The notes under the pieces were generated by a model that was not told the DNA's origin, did not search any database, and worked only from the letters and a program-made list of their open reading frames with translations. Source: JAFEBO01 sp036392375 (lineage in GTDB: Bacteria; Planctomycetota; Phycisphaerae; Phycisphaerales; UBA1924). From it: a stretch of 64,000 bases of DNA. Shown in pieces: positions 50,003 to 58,025 of the stretch. The stretch covers positions 18,973-82,972 of the forward strand of contig DASVYC010000047.1 of the NCBI GenBank assembly GCA_036392375.1. The letters run 5' to 3'. Position 1 is the stretch's first letter, and every line of letters starts with the position of its first letter. The position numbers and the translations under genes are program-made.

Positions 50003-50455
50003 TCACCCGCCCATCGGCTTTGCGGCGACAAAGTCGAAGAACCCCCGGATGTCGTCGTTGTCCGGATCATCGAGCATCTTGAACATCTTGCCCGTCGGGT
50101 TCCACAGCATCCGCTGCTCGCCCTTCTGCACCGCGATCAGGAACGGGAACCCGGTCTGCTCACCGCCGTCCACCCACTCCCCCTTGATCTCGCGGCGGAG
50201 GATCTCGCCGTAGACGAGAGACAGGAAGAACACGAAGCCCGCCGCGTCGTCATACTCCTCGGTCGTGCCGCACGTAGCCGCACGCACGTCCGCGAGCACC
50301 TCCGGCATCTTCTCGACGCTCTCACGCGTCAAGCTCAACCCGGGCAGGTCTTCCTGCATCCCCGCGACCCACTGCTCGACAAACTCCGGAACCTTGGCCG
50401 GATCAAACGACGGCAGGCCGGAACAGTTGTCAAGTATCTCTTCACCGCCAGGCAT
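50003..50455 (-). CDS. Conserved hypothetical small protein
   Basis: A 150-aa soluble protein. ATG 50455 is fixed by GGAGG 7 nt upstream. It is acidic and mostly helical: FDPAKVPEFVEQWVAGMQED, VEKMPEVLADVRAATCG, EEYDDAAGFVFFLSLVYGEI. Its C-terminal strand-like part is GFPFLIAVQKGEQRMLWNPT and it ends FFDFVAAKPMGG. No catalytic motif, signal peptide or membrane helix is apparent. It is divergent from the BFD-like gene, with a 272-nt intergenic region that holds no other structure I can identify. Confidence 0.65.
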   Translation of the reverse strand: MPGGEEILDNCSGLPSFDPAKVPEFVEQWVAGMQEDLPGLSLTRESVEKMPEVLADVRAATCGTTEEYDDAAGFVFFLSLVYGEILRREIKGEWVDGGEQTGFPFLIAVQKGEQRMLWNPTGKMFKMLDDPDNDDIRGFFDFVAAKPMGG

Positions 50456-50727
50456 CGGAATCCTCCACCTTGACCAGCGCACGGCACGCGCGCGGCCCAT
50501 CACTCCACAATAGCAAATCGGCATCGACCGAGCGAAAGGCGTGTGTCGTTGCATCTCCGCTACGCTTGAGAGATTCGGACATTTCCCATCGTCGTCAAGA
50601 GCTTCGCGCGCCCCCGCGTTCAATCCCGTCCGGCATCCGTGACGCGATCACAGTTCCAAACGACCCGTGCCCGATGCGAGTGCCTTCACCCTCATGCCAC
50701 GTCCTTAGTGCCCAGCGGCGACTCCCC

Positions 50728-51015
50728 ATGAACCCCGACGACCACGTCTGCCTCTGCTTCCGCGTCAGCCTGCGGAAGATCCGCACCTTCCTCGCGGTGA
50801 ACAACCCGCCCGTGGCGTCGCTCATCTCCGAATGCCTCTCCGCCGGCACCGGCTGCATGTGGTGCGTCCCCTTCCTCAAACACCTCCACGCCCAACACCA
50901 ACGCGGCGAAACCCCCGACCTGCACGTCTCGCCCGAGCGCTACGCGGAAGCACGCCTCACATATCACAAAACCAGCGAACGAGACGAGACCGTGATTCGC
51001 GAGGCTCAGGAGTAA
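50728..51015 (+). CDS. BFD-like [2Fe-2S]-binding protein
   Basis: A 95-aa protein starting at ATG 50728. Cys8 and Cys10 (CLC) and Cys43 and Cys46 (TGCMWC) are arranged as CxC-x32-CxxC, the bacterioferritin-associated ferredoxin (Fer2_BFD) pattern. The spacing and the helix NNPPVASLISECLSAGTG between them support this. BFD proteins help reduce and release iron from bacterioferritin; related domains also occur in nitrite reductase and NifU. No bacterioferritin gene is nearby. A tail of about 45 polar residues follows the cluster domain. Confidence 0.82.
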   Translation: MNPDDHVCLCFRVSLRKIRTFLAVNNPPVASLISECLSAGTGCMWCVPFLKHLHAQHQRGETPDLHVSPERYAEARLTYHKTSERDETVIREAQE

Positions 51016-51212
51016 CGGCAACTGGCCCGACCATGCGTGATGTGCCGCGATCAATCGCGACTTTGATCGGTTGATTGCGAACAGCCGCGCACTTGCCCAA
51101 CCCCCCACCACTCCCCCAGCCCAATGGGCTTCCACAACCCAGCCGGAAGTCGCCGCACAATCGGCACCCCCGGAGGGGTCCGCCAAAAACCCGAGATTAA
51201 GCCGAAGGCCTA

Positions 51213-53180
51213 CTACCTAGCAGTGGCAAGACCGATCTGATTGAAGAGTGGTTGCTGCGAGTCTGAAAGAACTGCCTCAACCTCGGCGTCGGGCGGAGCC
51301 GCAGGAAAGACGCTCTTCACCTTTTTCAGCAAGTTAAACGTTCTAGCGTGCGCACGCTGAAGAATCGTGCTGTATTTCATCGGCGTGATGATAAGATGCT
51401 CACCAACCTTGCGCTCATCTGAAGCCTCGTCGCCCAACAATGCTCCCAGCACGAATACGGCGAACTTCGTACCCGGTTGGACGTGATTGCCCTTCCGAAG
51501 TTGAGTGACGTAGTCCTCAGGTTGACGCACTTCAGTGCTTGTGAGAGTTGACCCACCATGTTTGAGCTCAACGACGAGCACCTTTGCGATCCCGTTTACT
51601 TCGCTGTTCGAGTCGTAAGAGTCAGCCGAGTACAGACCGATCGAACGATTAGCAAGTGCAACGAAGTCAGGACGATCGCGAGGCAATCGCTGATCTGTAC
51701 CGCCAAGAAGCTCTCGGACAACCGTCACGAGGGATCGATTAGAGCGGAACTCGACTGACTCGAACTCCGGTCCGAATATCCAAAGACCTCGCTCGAATAG
51801 CGGTTGCAATTCGTGAAGTTCGTCCGCCTTTGCCTGCTCGATGAGCGTCTGGAGTTTCGCGAGCAGCTCTAACCTCCAATGCAGTTCTCCGAGGACCGCT
51901 TCCGCCTCGTTCGCTGTCCAGCGCTGCATGATTAATGCCCAGCGGTCAAGGTCGTCTGGAGCACAAGCAGCGAGTTCTGCAAGCAACTCGAAACCTGAAC
52001 GAGATTTTTCGATATTAGCAAAGAGGGTCAACGTCCGAGACAAATCCCCCTGTGAAAGACTAGGGCACGCCGCGAGCAACTGATCCGCGAACTCCCCGAC
52101 GGTTCTGCGCGACACGACGGAAAGCGTCCCGAGAATTTCCTTCGTCTCGACCAGAGCGGCTTTCTTTCGTTCCTTTCGTCCCGCTGCGAGGACGCCATTG
52201 AGCGCTTCGATGATGTGGTTTCGGGCAACTCGCTGGACGGCGGCGACCTTTTCAGTCGGGAAGAACCCGGTCCAATCCGGCTTGACGTTTCCATCTCCGT
52301 GGAGGACGTCCGCGATCACCACAAAGCTAAATCTCTTCGCCTCAGCCGAACGGCCGTCGAGAATCGCGCCTCGATCATCGAGCCCATTCCAGGAAGGTGA
52401 TCCGACCATTCGACCGTTCACCCACCACGTGATGCCGCGAAGGTGCGTCGTCCGGTCGCTCGCTTGGGGATCGATGTGAAGAACGTTGACTTTGCCGACA
52501 CCTGGCACGTCGCAGGCGACGGTATCGACGCTAGGAAGGCTCAGCAACTCCAGCGCTTTCGCGTTCACCGAGACCGCGAACCCGGGATCGACCAGAAACT
52601 TGGACCCGATCGCTCGAACGATCTCGTCGATGCCAACCTTGTTGCGGACCACATTCGCGGTGATTCGCGTTCCATGCCCGGGCTTCTTGGAGATCTTCGG
52701 CTTGGTGAAGTGAAACGGCTCGTTCCCGCCATCGGTGAGGCTTACCTTCACGGTCAGCGCTGTTCCGTCTCGCCATGTTTCGATGACATATTCGTCAGCA
52801 AAGCAGAATGCGCCGTGACGACCCTTGCCGCTCTGTCCGAACGCGACACGCTTCTTCGCTGGCTTCTTGCCACCGGGGAACTCCGCGAATGCTCCCTGTT
52901 CCTGAGTGCGACGATACCCCAGCGTGCGCCACCGTCGTTGGAACTGCTCGGGGGTCATTCCCGTTCCGTTGTCCTCTACGACGAGAGGGTCCCCGTGGGT
53001 GGTCGGCCACTTGACATCAACCCGCGAAGATCCAGCGTCATAAGCATTCGCGACTAGTTCAACGACAGCAATCCGCCCGTCGGACATGATCTGTCCGGCG
53101 TGGTCGCGTAGAAAGTCCGGGCCAAACAGCATCCCGGACGCAAAGAGGGTCGGTTCTTGATTTGGTGGTTTCTTTGGCAT
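51213..53180 (-). CDS. GHKL ATPase fused to a Shedu-like PD-(D/E)xK nuclease
   Basis: A 655-aa protein starting at ATG 53180. The N-terminal 230 residues carry the GHKL (Hsp90/MutL/MORC-type) ATP-binding boxes: Glu41 and Asn45 in VVELVANAYDAG, Asp70-x-Gly-x-Gly in VVEDNGTGM, the lid GQSGKGRHGAF (115-125), and HGTRITAN. The middle is helical. The last 170 residues fit a Shedu-like (DUF4263) PD-(D/E)xK fold: RPDFVAL with Asp505, VVELKHGG with Glu538 and Lys540, then RQPEDYVTQLRKG. Codon and base usage is visibly more AT-rich than in neighbours, suggesting transfer. Anti-phage defence is the most likely role but is inferred; a MORC-like ATPase coupled to a nuclease is the alternative description. 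Confidence 0.8.
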   Translation of the reverse strand: MPKKPPNQEPTLFASGMLFGPDFLRDHAGQIMSDGRIAVVELVANAYDAGSSRVDVKWPTTHGDPLVVEDNGTGMTPEQFQRRWRTLGYRRTQEQGAFAEFPGGKKPAKKRVAFGQSGKGRHGAFCFADEYVIETWRDGTALTVKVSLTDGGNEPFHFTKPKISKKPGHGTRITANVVRNKVGIDEIVRAIGSKFLVDPGFAVSVNAKALELLSLPSVDTVACDVPGVGKVNVLHIDPQASDRTTHLRGITWWVNGRMVGSPSWNGLDDRGAILDGRSAEAKRFSFVVIADVLHGDGNVKPDWTGFFPTEKVAAVQRVARNHIIEALNGVLAAGRKERKKAALVETKEILGTLSVVSRRTVGEFADQLLAACPSLSQGDLSRTLTLFANIEKSRSGFELLAELAACAPDDLDRWALIMQRWTANEAEAVLGELHWRLELLAKLQTLIEQAKADELHELQPLFERGLWIFGPEFESVEFRSNRSLVTVVRELLGGTDQRLPRDRPDFVALANRSIGLYSADSYDSNSEVNGIAKVLVVELKHGGSTLTSTEVRQPEDYVTQLRKGNHVQPGTKFAVFVLGALLGDEASDERKVGEHLIITPMKYSTILQRAHARTFNLLKKVKSVFPAAPPDAEVEAVLSDSQQPLFNQIGLATAR

Positions 53181-53189
53181 CCCCAGCAC

Positions 53190-53195
53190 AGTGTA
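53190..53195 (-). promoter_or_regulatory. Candidate -10 hexamer TACACT just upstream of the GHKL-Shedu start
   Basis: TACACT (minus strand) ends 9 nt before ATG 53180. If used as a -10, the transcript would be nearly leaderless. No convincing -35 is seen. Confidence 0.25.
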
Positions 53196-53288
53196 TGGTC
53201 CTGATTCGTGGGCAGGATGTCACCGACGCCGTGCCACCAACCTCGGCTCGGCGAGGTTGGTGCCTCCCCCGCGCACAACACCGTCGTC

Positions 53289-54239
53289 ATGCGCACACCC
53301 GCGTCGTTGCACCCACAATTCTCGCCCGCGACGCCCGCACCCGTTGAATCAACCAATCGCTTCTGCGAAACTCCCGCATCACACCCTCCAGGGTGCCGGG
53401 GGACCTTCGCCATCTCGCTCCAGATCCCATTCAACCCGCCCGATCAGGACCTCCCCGAGGTCCTTGAGCATCTCCAGCGCCCCGACTTCACCCTTGAAAC
53501 CTGCGCCGAGTGGCTCCGCACCGATCTCTCTTCCCTCTGCGCCTTCCTCACCTCCGACCGCGGCCTGCTCCTCCTCGCCCACACCGAACTCGCCCAGGCC
53601 ATCCACATCCGCGCGATCGCCATCGCCCAACTCCCCCGCGTCATCGACGCCATGACCTACGCGCTCGAAGACTTCGCCAACACCTGCCGCAACGTCCCCA
53701 TCAACCCCCGCAGCATGCCCGCCCTCGAATTCGTCGAACGCGCCAAAGACACCGCAAGACGCAACGGCCAACTCCTCCTCCGCCTCGCCCACTTCACCCC
53801 CCGCCCTCTGCGCGCGTACGCGCCTCCAGCGCCTCCTCGCCCCGCCCCTCGGGAGGTGAGGGGAGAGGACAGCTTGGCCAAAGGCCAAGCAGGTGAGGGG
53901 AACGACGCTCACCTGAGCGCCCCCGCGCTCCAATCCACAGTCTCCGCAGCACCACTTTCCCCCACGAACCCCACGCGCCAGCGTGAGGCCACCGAACCCC
54001 CCACAGCACACCCCACACCCGACTACCCGCTACCCGTCTCTGCGAGCCCCGAGCGTCAGCGAGTGAGTGTCCTGCCTCCCGCCTCGCGCACACCACCCAC
54101 CGAAGCGATCCCCGTGCCGCTGACCATCTCTGCGCGAGCAACCTCGCGCACTCCATCGCTCCGCGACATCACAACTTCCGCACCCCATCCCCCCACCGGC
54201 CCGCCGGGCGCCGACACACACCGCTTTTCCCACAACTGA
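53289..54239 (+). CDS. Conserved hypothetical protein with repeat-derived C-terminal tail
   Basis: A 316-aa protein starting at ATG 53289 (the frame is open from 53208). Residues about 45-170 look like a real helical domain: LPEVLEHLQRPDFTLETCAE, WLRTDLSSLCAFLTSDRGL, HIRAIAIAQLPRVIDAMTYA, RNGQLLLRLAHFTPRP. From residue about 175 onwards the sequence becomes Pro/Ala/Thr-rich. Its DNA is a patchwork of palindromes and GAGCGTCAGCGAG-like units, giving peptides such as NPTRQRE and ASPERQRVSV. That suggests intergenic repeats have been captured into the reading frame. Function unknown. Confidence 0.5.
   Translation: MRTPASLHPQFSPATPAPVESTNRFCETPASHPPGCRGTFAISLQIPFNPPDQDLPEVLEHLQRPDFTLETCAEWLRTDLSSLCAFLTSDRGLLLLAHTELAQAIHIRAIAIAQLPRVIDAMTYALEDFANTCRNVPINPRSMPALEFVERAKDTARRNGQLLLRLAHFTPRPLRAYAPPAPPRPAPREVRGEDSLAKGQAGEGNDAHLSAPALQSTVSAAPLSPTNPTRQREATEPPTAHPTPDYPLPVSASPERQRVSVLPPASRTPPTEAIPVPLTISARATSRTPSLRDITTSAPHPPTGPPGADTHRFSHN
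53872..53890. repeat. Perfect palindrome inside coding sequence
   Basis: GCTTGGCC-AAA-GGCCAAGC is an 8-bp perfect inverted repeat with a 3-nt loop, within the low-complexity tail of the preceding hypothetical gene and flanked by similar GGTGAGGGG motifs. Confidence 0.7.
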
Positions 54240-54240
54240 C

Positions 54241-54276
54241 AAAAAAGAAAACGGCCGGAGGGAAACCCTCCGGCCG
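54241..54276 (-). terminator. Rho-independent terminator of the TPR-alphaCTD gene
   Basis: A perfect 11-bp stem (CGGCCGGAGGG / CCCTCCGGCCG) with an AAA loop on the plus strand is followed, in minus-strand orientation, by TTTTCTTTTTT. It begins 25 nt after the stop codon of the minus-strand gene. This is the only textbook intrinsic terminator seen in the window. Confidence 0.92.
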
Positions 54277-54301
54277 CGAGAAGCTGCATGGCCTCGTCAA
54301 C

Positions 54302-55237
54302 TCACGAATCGAGCTTGCGCAGCCCCAGCCCGAACTCCGCCAGACGGTCCTTGATCTCGGTCAAAGACGTTGCGCCGAAGTTCTTGATGCCCATGAGCTC
54401 CGCCTCGGTATGGCTGGCCAAGTCGCCCAGCGTCTGGATGTTGAGAAGCTGGATCGCCTTGCGGGCCCGGACCGACAGGTTGAGATCCGTGACCGGCTTG
54501 CCGAGCGTCTGCTCCTGGCCGGTACCCTTGTACTGCTCCTGCAGCGCACGGCGTGCGGCACGGTGCGCGTCCTCGAGGCCCTGGCCCAGCCGCAGGTTCT
54601 TCTGCACCAGCATCTGCTTGATCTCGAGCAGGCTGCTCTCGCCGAAGTTCTTGTAGCTGAGCAGCTCCGCCTCGGTGATCTTGAGCAGGTCGCCCAGCGT
54701 GCGGATGTTCATCTTCTTCAGGCACGTGCGGGCGCGCACCGAGAGTTCGAAGTCCGTCACCGGAGTGTCGAGCAGGGCGCGCTTCTTAAAGATGTCGCGG
54801 TCCGCCTCTTCCTCGACCTGCATCTCCTTGCTGCCCAGGACGTCCTTCATGTACAGCCGGGCCCGCGGGTGATTCGGCTCGGTGTCCAACACCTGGCGCA
54901 GGCATCGCTCGGAGCGGACCAGATCGCCGCGGTCCTCGTACATGATCGCCAGGTTGATCAAGGCGTTCAGGTGGGCCGGCTGGCGGCTCGCGGCACGCTC
55001 GTAGAGCGACAGCGATTCCTCTTCCTCGCCGACAAGGTCGAGCTGGTACGCGAGACCGAACAGCGCGTCCGCGTTGCTCGGGTCGCTCGCGACCGCCTTG
55101 CGGAACTCCGCGATCGCGGTCACGCGATCACCCGACTGCACGGCCTTGCGGGCCGCATCCACGTGCTTGGTTGCCGCCGCCGCATCACGGGCACCCGCGT
55201 TCGTTCCGATCACCGTATCCAGAGGATCACCGCTCAT
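54302..55237 (-). CDS. TPR protein with two RNA polymerase alpha C-terminal domains
   Basis: A 311-aa cytosolic protein starting at ATG 55237 behind AAGGAG. TPR units occupy residues about 25-135 (AIAEFRKAVASDPSNADALF, then LNALINLAIMYEDRGD). Two alphaCTD-like helix-hairpin-helix domains follow at about 158-212 and 248-308, each with the xLSVRAR...NIRTLGDL...EAELLSYKNFG...SLLEIK pattern. The residue matching E. coli alpha Arg265 is conserved in both (Arg168, Arg257), but Asn268 is replaced by Thr and Lys. It lacks the polymerase-assembly N-terminal domain, so it is not RpoA. A DNA- or transcription-factor-binding role is inferred. It has its own promoter and terminator. Confidence 0.88.
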   Translation of the reverse strand: MSGDPLDTVIGTNAGARDAAAATKHVDAARKAVQSGDRVTAIAEFRKAVASDPSNADALFGLAYQLDLVGEEEESLSLYERAASRQPAHLNALINLAIMYEDRGDLVRSERCLRQVLDTEPNHPRARLYMKDVLGSKEMQVEEEADRDIFKKRALLDTPVTDFELSVRARTCLKKMNIRTLGDLLKITEAELLSYKNFGESSLLEIKQMLVQKNLRLGQGLEDAHRAARRALQEQYKGTGQEQTLGKPVTDLNLSVRARKAIQLLNIQTLGDLASHTEAELMGIKNFGATSLTEIKDRLAEFGLGLRKLDS

Positions 55238-55294
55238 GCAGACTCCTTGTTGATGTGGACCGCGAGCGCGGCCACACGAATTTCTGACACAGTC

Positions 55295-55322
55295 ACACTA
55301 GAGCCCACGCCCGCGGAGTCAA
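55295..55322 (-). promoter_or_regulatory. Predicted promoter of the TPR-alphaCTD gene
   Basis: On the minus strand, TTGACT (55322-55317) and TAGTGT (55300-55295) are separated by 16 nt, giving a leader of roughly 50 nt before ATG 55237. Confidence 0.35.
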
Positions 55323-55372
55323 CCGCAAAACCGAACGCCACCCTGACAGACAAAGCCCCGCGCGAAAAAAAT

Positions 55373-56950
55373 CTACAGCACCCCGTCGGCGACGGTCGCC
55401 GGCGTGGCCTGCGGGTCGGCGCCGGGGTGCTGGGCGTCGCGGACCAGCTTGATGGACTTCCACTTGCCCGCGGCGAAACGGGCGGTGGTGAAGACGGCGA
55501 GCACGATGATGTACGTGGCGGCCGCGCCCCAGGGACCAACCGACTGCATCTGCGGGAAGAACGTGATCGCGATCTTGCCGCCGCCGACGAGGATGAGCCA
55601 GGAGCTGACGACCGTCACCACGCCGACAAAGACCGTGTCGCCCGCGCCGCGGAGCGCTCCGGCGAGCGTCATCGCCAAGGCGTCGAAGACCTGGAACACG
55701 GCGGTGGCGATCAGGAACGCGCTGCCCAGCTCGACCAGGCGTGCCGCCACCTCGGCACTGGTGCGTTCGTCGATGAAGAACTTGACCAGTGAGGCGCGGA
55801 ACAGCACGAAGCACAGGCCGCAGAAGCCCATGTACGCCATCGCCAGCGTCAGCCCCAGCTTCGCCCGCTTGGCCGCCAGATCCGGCCGCCCCATACCCAT
55901 GCACTTGCCGACCATCGACGTCACCGCGACCGAGATCCCGACCGCGGGCATGAAGCTGAGGCTCATCCACTGGTGGGCGATCCACCCGGCGGCCGAGTGC
56001 TCGGCCCCGAAGTGGCCCACGTAGTACACCATGAAGGTGCCCCAGCAGATCATCTCGTTGCCGAACATGAGCCCCGGCGCCCAGCCGACGCGGAACAGGT
56101 CCTTGAGACACGACAGGTCCGGACGCCACTGCGAGCGGGTCTTGTACAAGCTGTTGAAGCGTGGCCCGAGGAAGACGACGAGGCAGATCAACAGCTCGAC
56201 CACGATGCCGACGACCGTGCCCCACGCGGCACCAACCACTCCGAGCTGCGGGATCCCGGTCGTCTGGCACACCGACGCCGCGAACGAGAACCAGGCGTCG
56301 AGCCACGCCGATCCAGTCGGCTGCGCGCCGCCCGGGCCGTAGATGAAGATCGAGTTACAGACGAAATTGGTGACGTTGCCCGCCAGCGCCGAGAAGAAGA
56401 CCAGCAGCGGCCGGTGCATGCCGTAGAAGTACTGCTGGATGGCCTGGCGCGACGTCGTGATGATCGAGGCGAACAGAAGGATCCGCGCGTAGCTCGTCGC
56501 GAGTTCATCACGGCGCACCACCGCGTCCAGCGCCGCGGGTTCCATCGACGCATCGCGCATCCATGCGTAGAGCCACGGCAGGGCCACCGCGAAAGGCACG
56601 ATCAGCGACACGTACAGGATGGCCGAGAGCCAGATCCCGTTCCACGCGTACGCCGGCGCCCGCTCGGGCTTGCCCGCGCCCAGGTTCTGGCTGACGAACG
56701 TGTTCACGACGCCCAGCATGCCGAAGATGACCGAGATCGCCACCCACGACGACAGCCCGCCGTTGCCCTGCGCGGCGACGTACACGGGGTCCGGCCCCAG
56801 CCGGCTCACCATCAGCTTGTCCATGAACGTCATCAGCGTGAACGACGTCGTCGTCGCCACCGTCGGGACGGCGATGGAGAGCATCTCCGCGATCGGGCTG
56901 CGTTCGCGCGCGGCGACGTCGCCGGAGGTTGGGGTCGGTGCGTTTGACAT
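55373..56950 (-). CDS. MATE family efflux transporter
   Basis: A 525-aa polytopic inner-membrane antiporter of the NorM/DinF superfamily, starting at ATG 56950. Two homologous halves of six helices each can be followed. The first begins AEMLSIAVPTVATTTSFTLM with FMDKLMVSRLG. The second begins near LFRVGWAPGLMFGNEMICWG with GWIAHQWMSLSFMPAVGISV. The family hallmark VAAQGNGG / VNTFVSQNLGAGKPERA is present after helix 2. Such proteins exchange Na+ or H+ for cationic drugs or metabolites; the substrate cannot be assigned. A T-tract follows the stop codon directly. Confidence 0.92.
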   Translation of the reverse strand: MSNAPTPTSGDVAARERSPIAEMLSIAVPTVATTTSFTLMTFMDKLMVSRLGPDPVYVAAQGNGGLSSWVAISVIFGMLGVVNTFVSQNLGAGKPERAPAYAWNGIWLSAILYVSLIVPFAVALPWLYAWMRDASMEPAALDAVVRRDELATSYARILLFASIITTSRQAIQQYFYGMHRPLLVFFSALAGNVTNFVCNSIFIYGPGGAQPTGSAWLDAWFSFAASVCQTTGIPQLGVVGAAWGTVVGIVVELLICLVVFLGPRFNSLYKTRSQWRPDLSCLKDLFRVGWAPGLMFGNEMICWGTFMVYYVGHFGAEHSAAGWIAHQWMSLSFMPAVGISVAVTSMVGKCMGMGRPDLAAKRAKLGLTLAMAYMGFCGLCFVLFRASLVKFFIDERTSAEVAARLVELGSAFLIATAVFQVFDALAMTLAGALRGAGDTVFVGVVTVVSSWLILVGGGKIAITFFPQMQSVGPWGAAATYIIVLAVFTTARFAAGKWKSIKLVRDAQHPGADPQATPATVADGVL

Positions 56951-57005
56951 CGGAGCGGGGATGGTATGGACCATCCCCGCTGCCGTTGCGTCGGTGTCCC
57001 GCGGG

Positions 57006-57803
57006 TCAGTCGCAGAGCACGCGGTCGTAGGCCGCGGCGAAGAGCGCGAAGTCCGCATCGTCGATGAAGGAGTCGTCGTTCAGGTCCGGGCGGCAGAACG
57101 CCGCGGAGCAGATCATCGCGTCCATCGCCACGACCAAGCCGGTGAAATCGGCGTCGTCCACGACACGGTCGTTGTTCAGGTCGGCGCGGCAGGTGTACTG
57201 GAACGAAGCGACGCCGGCGGACGTGACCTCGCCTCGGAAGAACTCGAGCACGCCGTTGTCGCTCGCCGGCGCGCTGAACCGTGTGCCGTCGGATCGGAAC
57301 GAGACGGCGGGCATGGTGCCCGCGGGCAGAGCGGTGTCGAGCAGCGGGCCGCGCTCGATGCGCGACGGAGCCTCGGGGCTGTTCGTCAGGGTGGCGCCCC
57401 AACCCAGGCTCGCGCCAGACTGCTGGAAGAAATCGAGGGTGCCCGCGTCGAAAAAGATGGTGAAGAGCACCTGGCCTTGAGTGTTCTCGAACCGGAGGCT
57501 CGTCGGACCAACGGCGCTGCGCCGGACGTCGCCGACAATGGAGTAGGGGGCGTAAGTGCCGCTGATGAATCGGCGAAGATTGACAAACTCCTGATCCTGG
57601 CCGCCGAGCGCGGATCCGGCAACGCGGATTGCGACGCTGTCGGTGCTGAAGCTGCTGAACTGCCCGAGGTTGGGGCCGACCCGATCGCCGTAGAGACGCC
57701 AGAACCCCCGCGTGGTTGCGAACTCCACCGTCGGAGCGGCGGCGCAGGCGATGGAGGAAACGGCCACGACGCCGCCGAGGGCGGCCATGCGAGCGATCTT
57801 CAT
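57006..57803 (-). CDS. Secreted protein with C-terminal calcium-loop module
   Basis: A 265-aa protein starting at ATG 57803 behind AAGGAG. A signal peptide (MAALGGVVAVSSIACA) precedes about 180 residues of beta-rich sequence of unknown family, resembling 'choice-of-anchor' extracellular domains (GQVLFTIFFDAGTLDFFQQS). The last 60 residues form the same module as the protease array: YTCRADLNNDRVVDDADF, then CRPDLNDDSFIDDADFALF, ending RVLCD. Cys residues near the module start and third from the end of the protein are conserved. It lies 7-20 kb from the other members and is not in an operon with them. Confidence 0.78.
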   Translation of the reverse strand: MKIARMAALGGVVAVSSIACAAAPTVEFATTRGFWRLYGDRVGPNLGQFSSFSTDSVAIRVAGSALGGQDQEFVNLRRFISGTYAPYSIVGDVRRSAVGPTSLRFENTQGQVLFTIFFDAGTLDFFQQSGASLGWGATLTNSPEAPSRIERGPLLDTALPAGTMPAVSFRSDGTRFSAPASDNGVLEFFRGEVTSAGVASFQYTCRADLNNDRVVDDADFTGLVVAMDAMICSAAFCRPDLNDDSFIDDADFALFAAAYDRVLCD

Positions 57804-58002
57804 CTGTCGACTCCTTCAAGGCCCCCGCCGAGAGCGGTGGGAAGCGAGAGTTCGCCCCGGGATCCACCGTCCTTCGCGATTCCACTACGCCGTATCCGTG
57901 GTTCCGCAGAACCCGCCGGAGAGGCAGAATCTTCAAAGGCGGTTCGCAGTCTGTTCATGGCCGGGCGGGCCGCGTGTGCATCGCCTTTGCTCGGCTTGCT
58001 CG

Positions 58003-58023
58003 CCGGACTCGACCTGAGTCCGG
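58003..58023 (-). terminator. Hairpin after glyA
   Basis: A perfect 8-bp inverted repeat (CCGGACTC / GAGTCCGG) with a 5-nt loop starts 2 nt after the glyA stop codon. It lacks a T-tract. The rest of the 222-nt gap to the next gene shows nothing recognisable. Confidence 0.45.
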
Positions 58024-58025
58024 GG

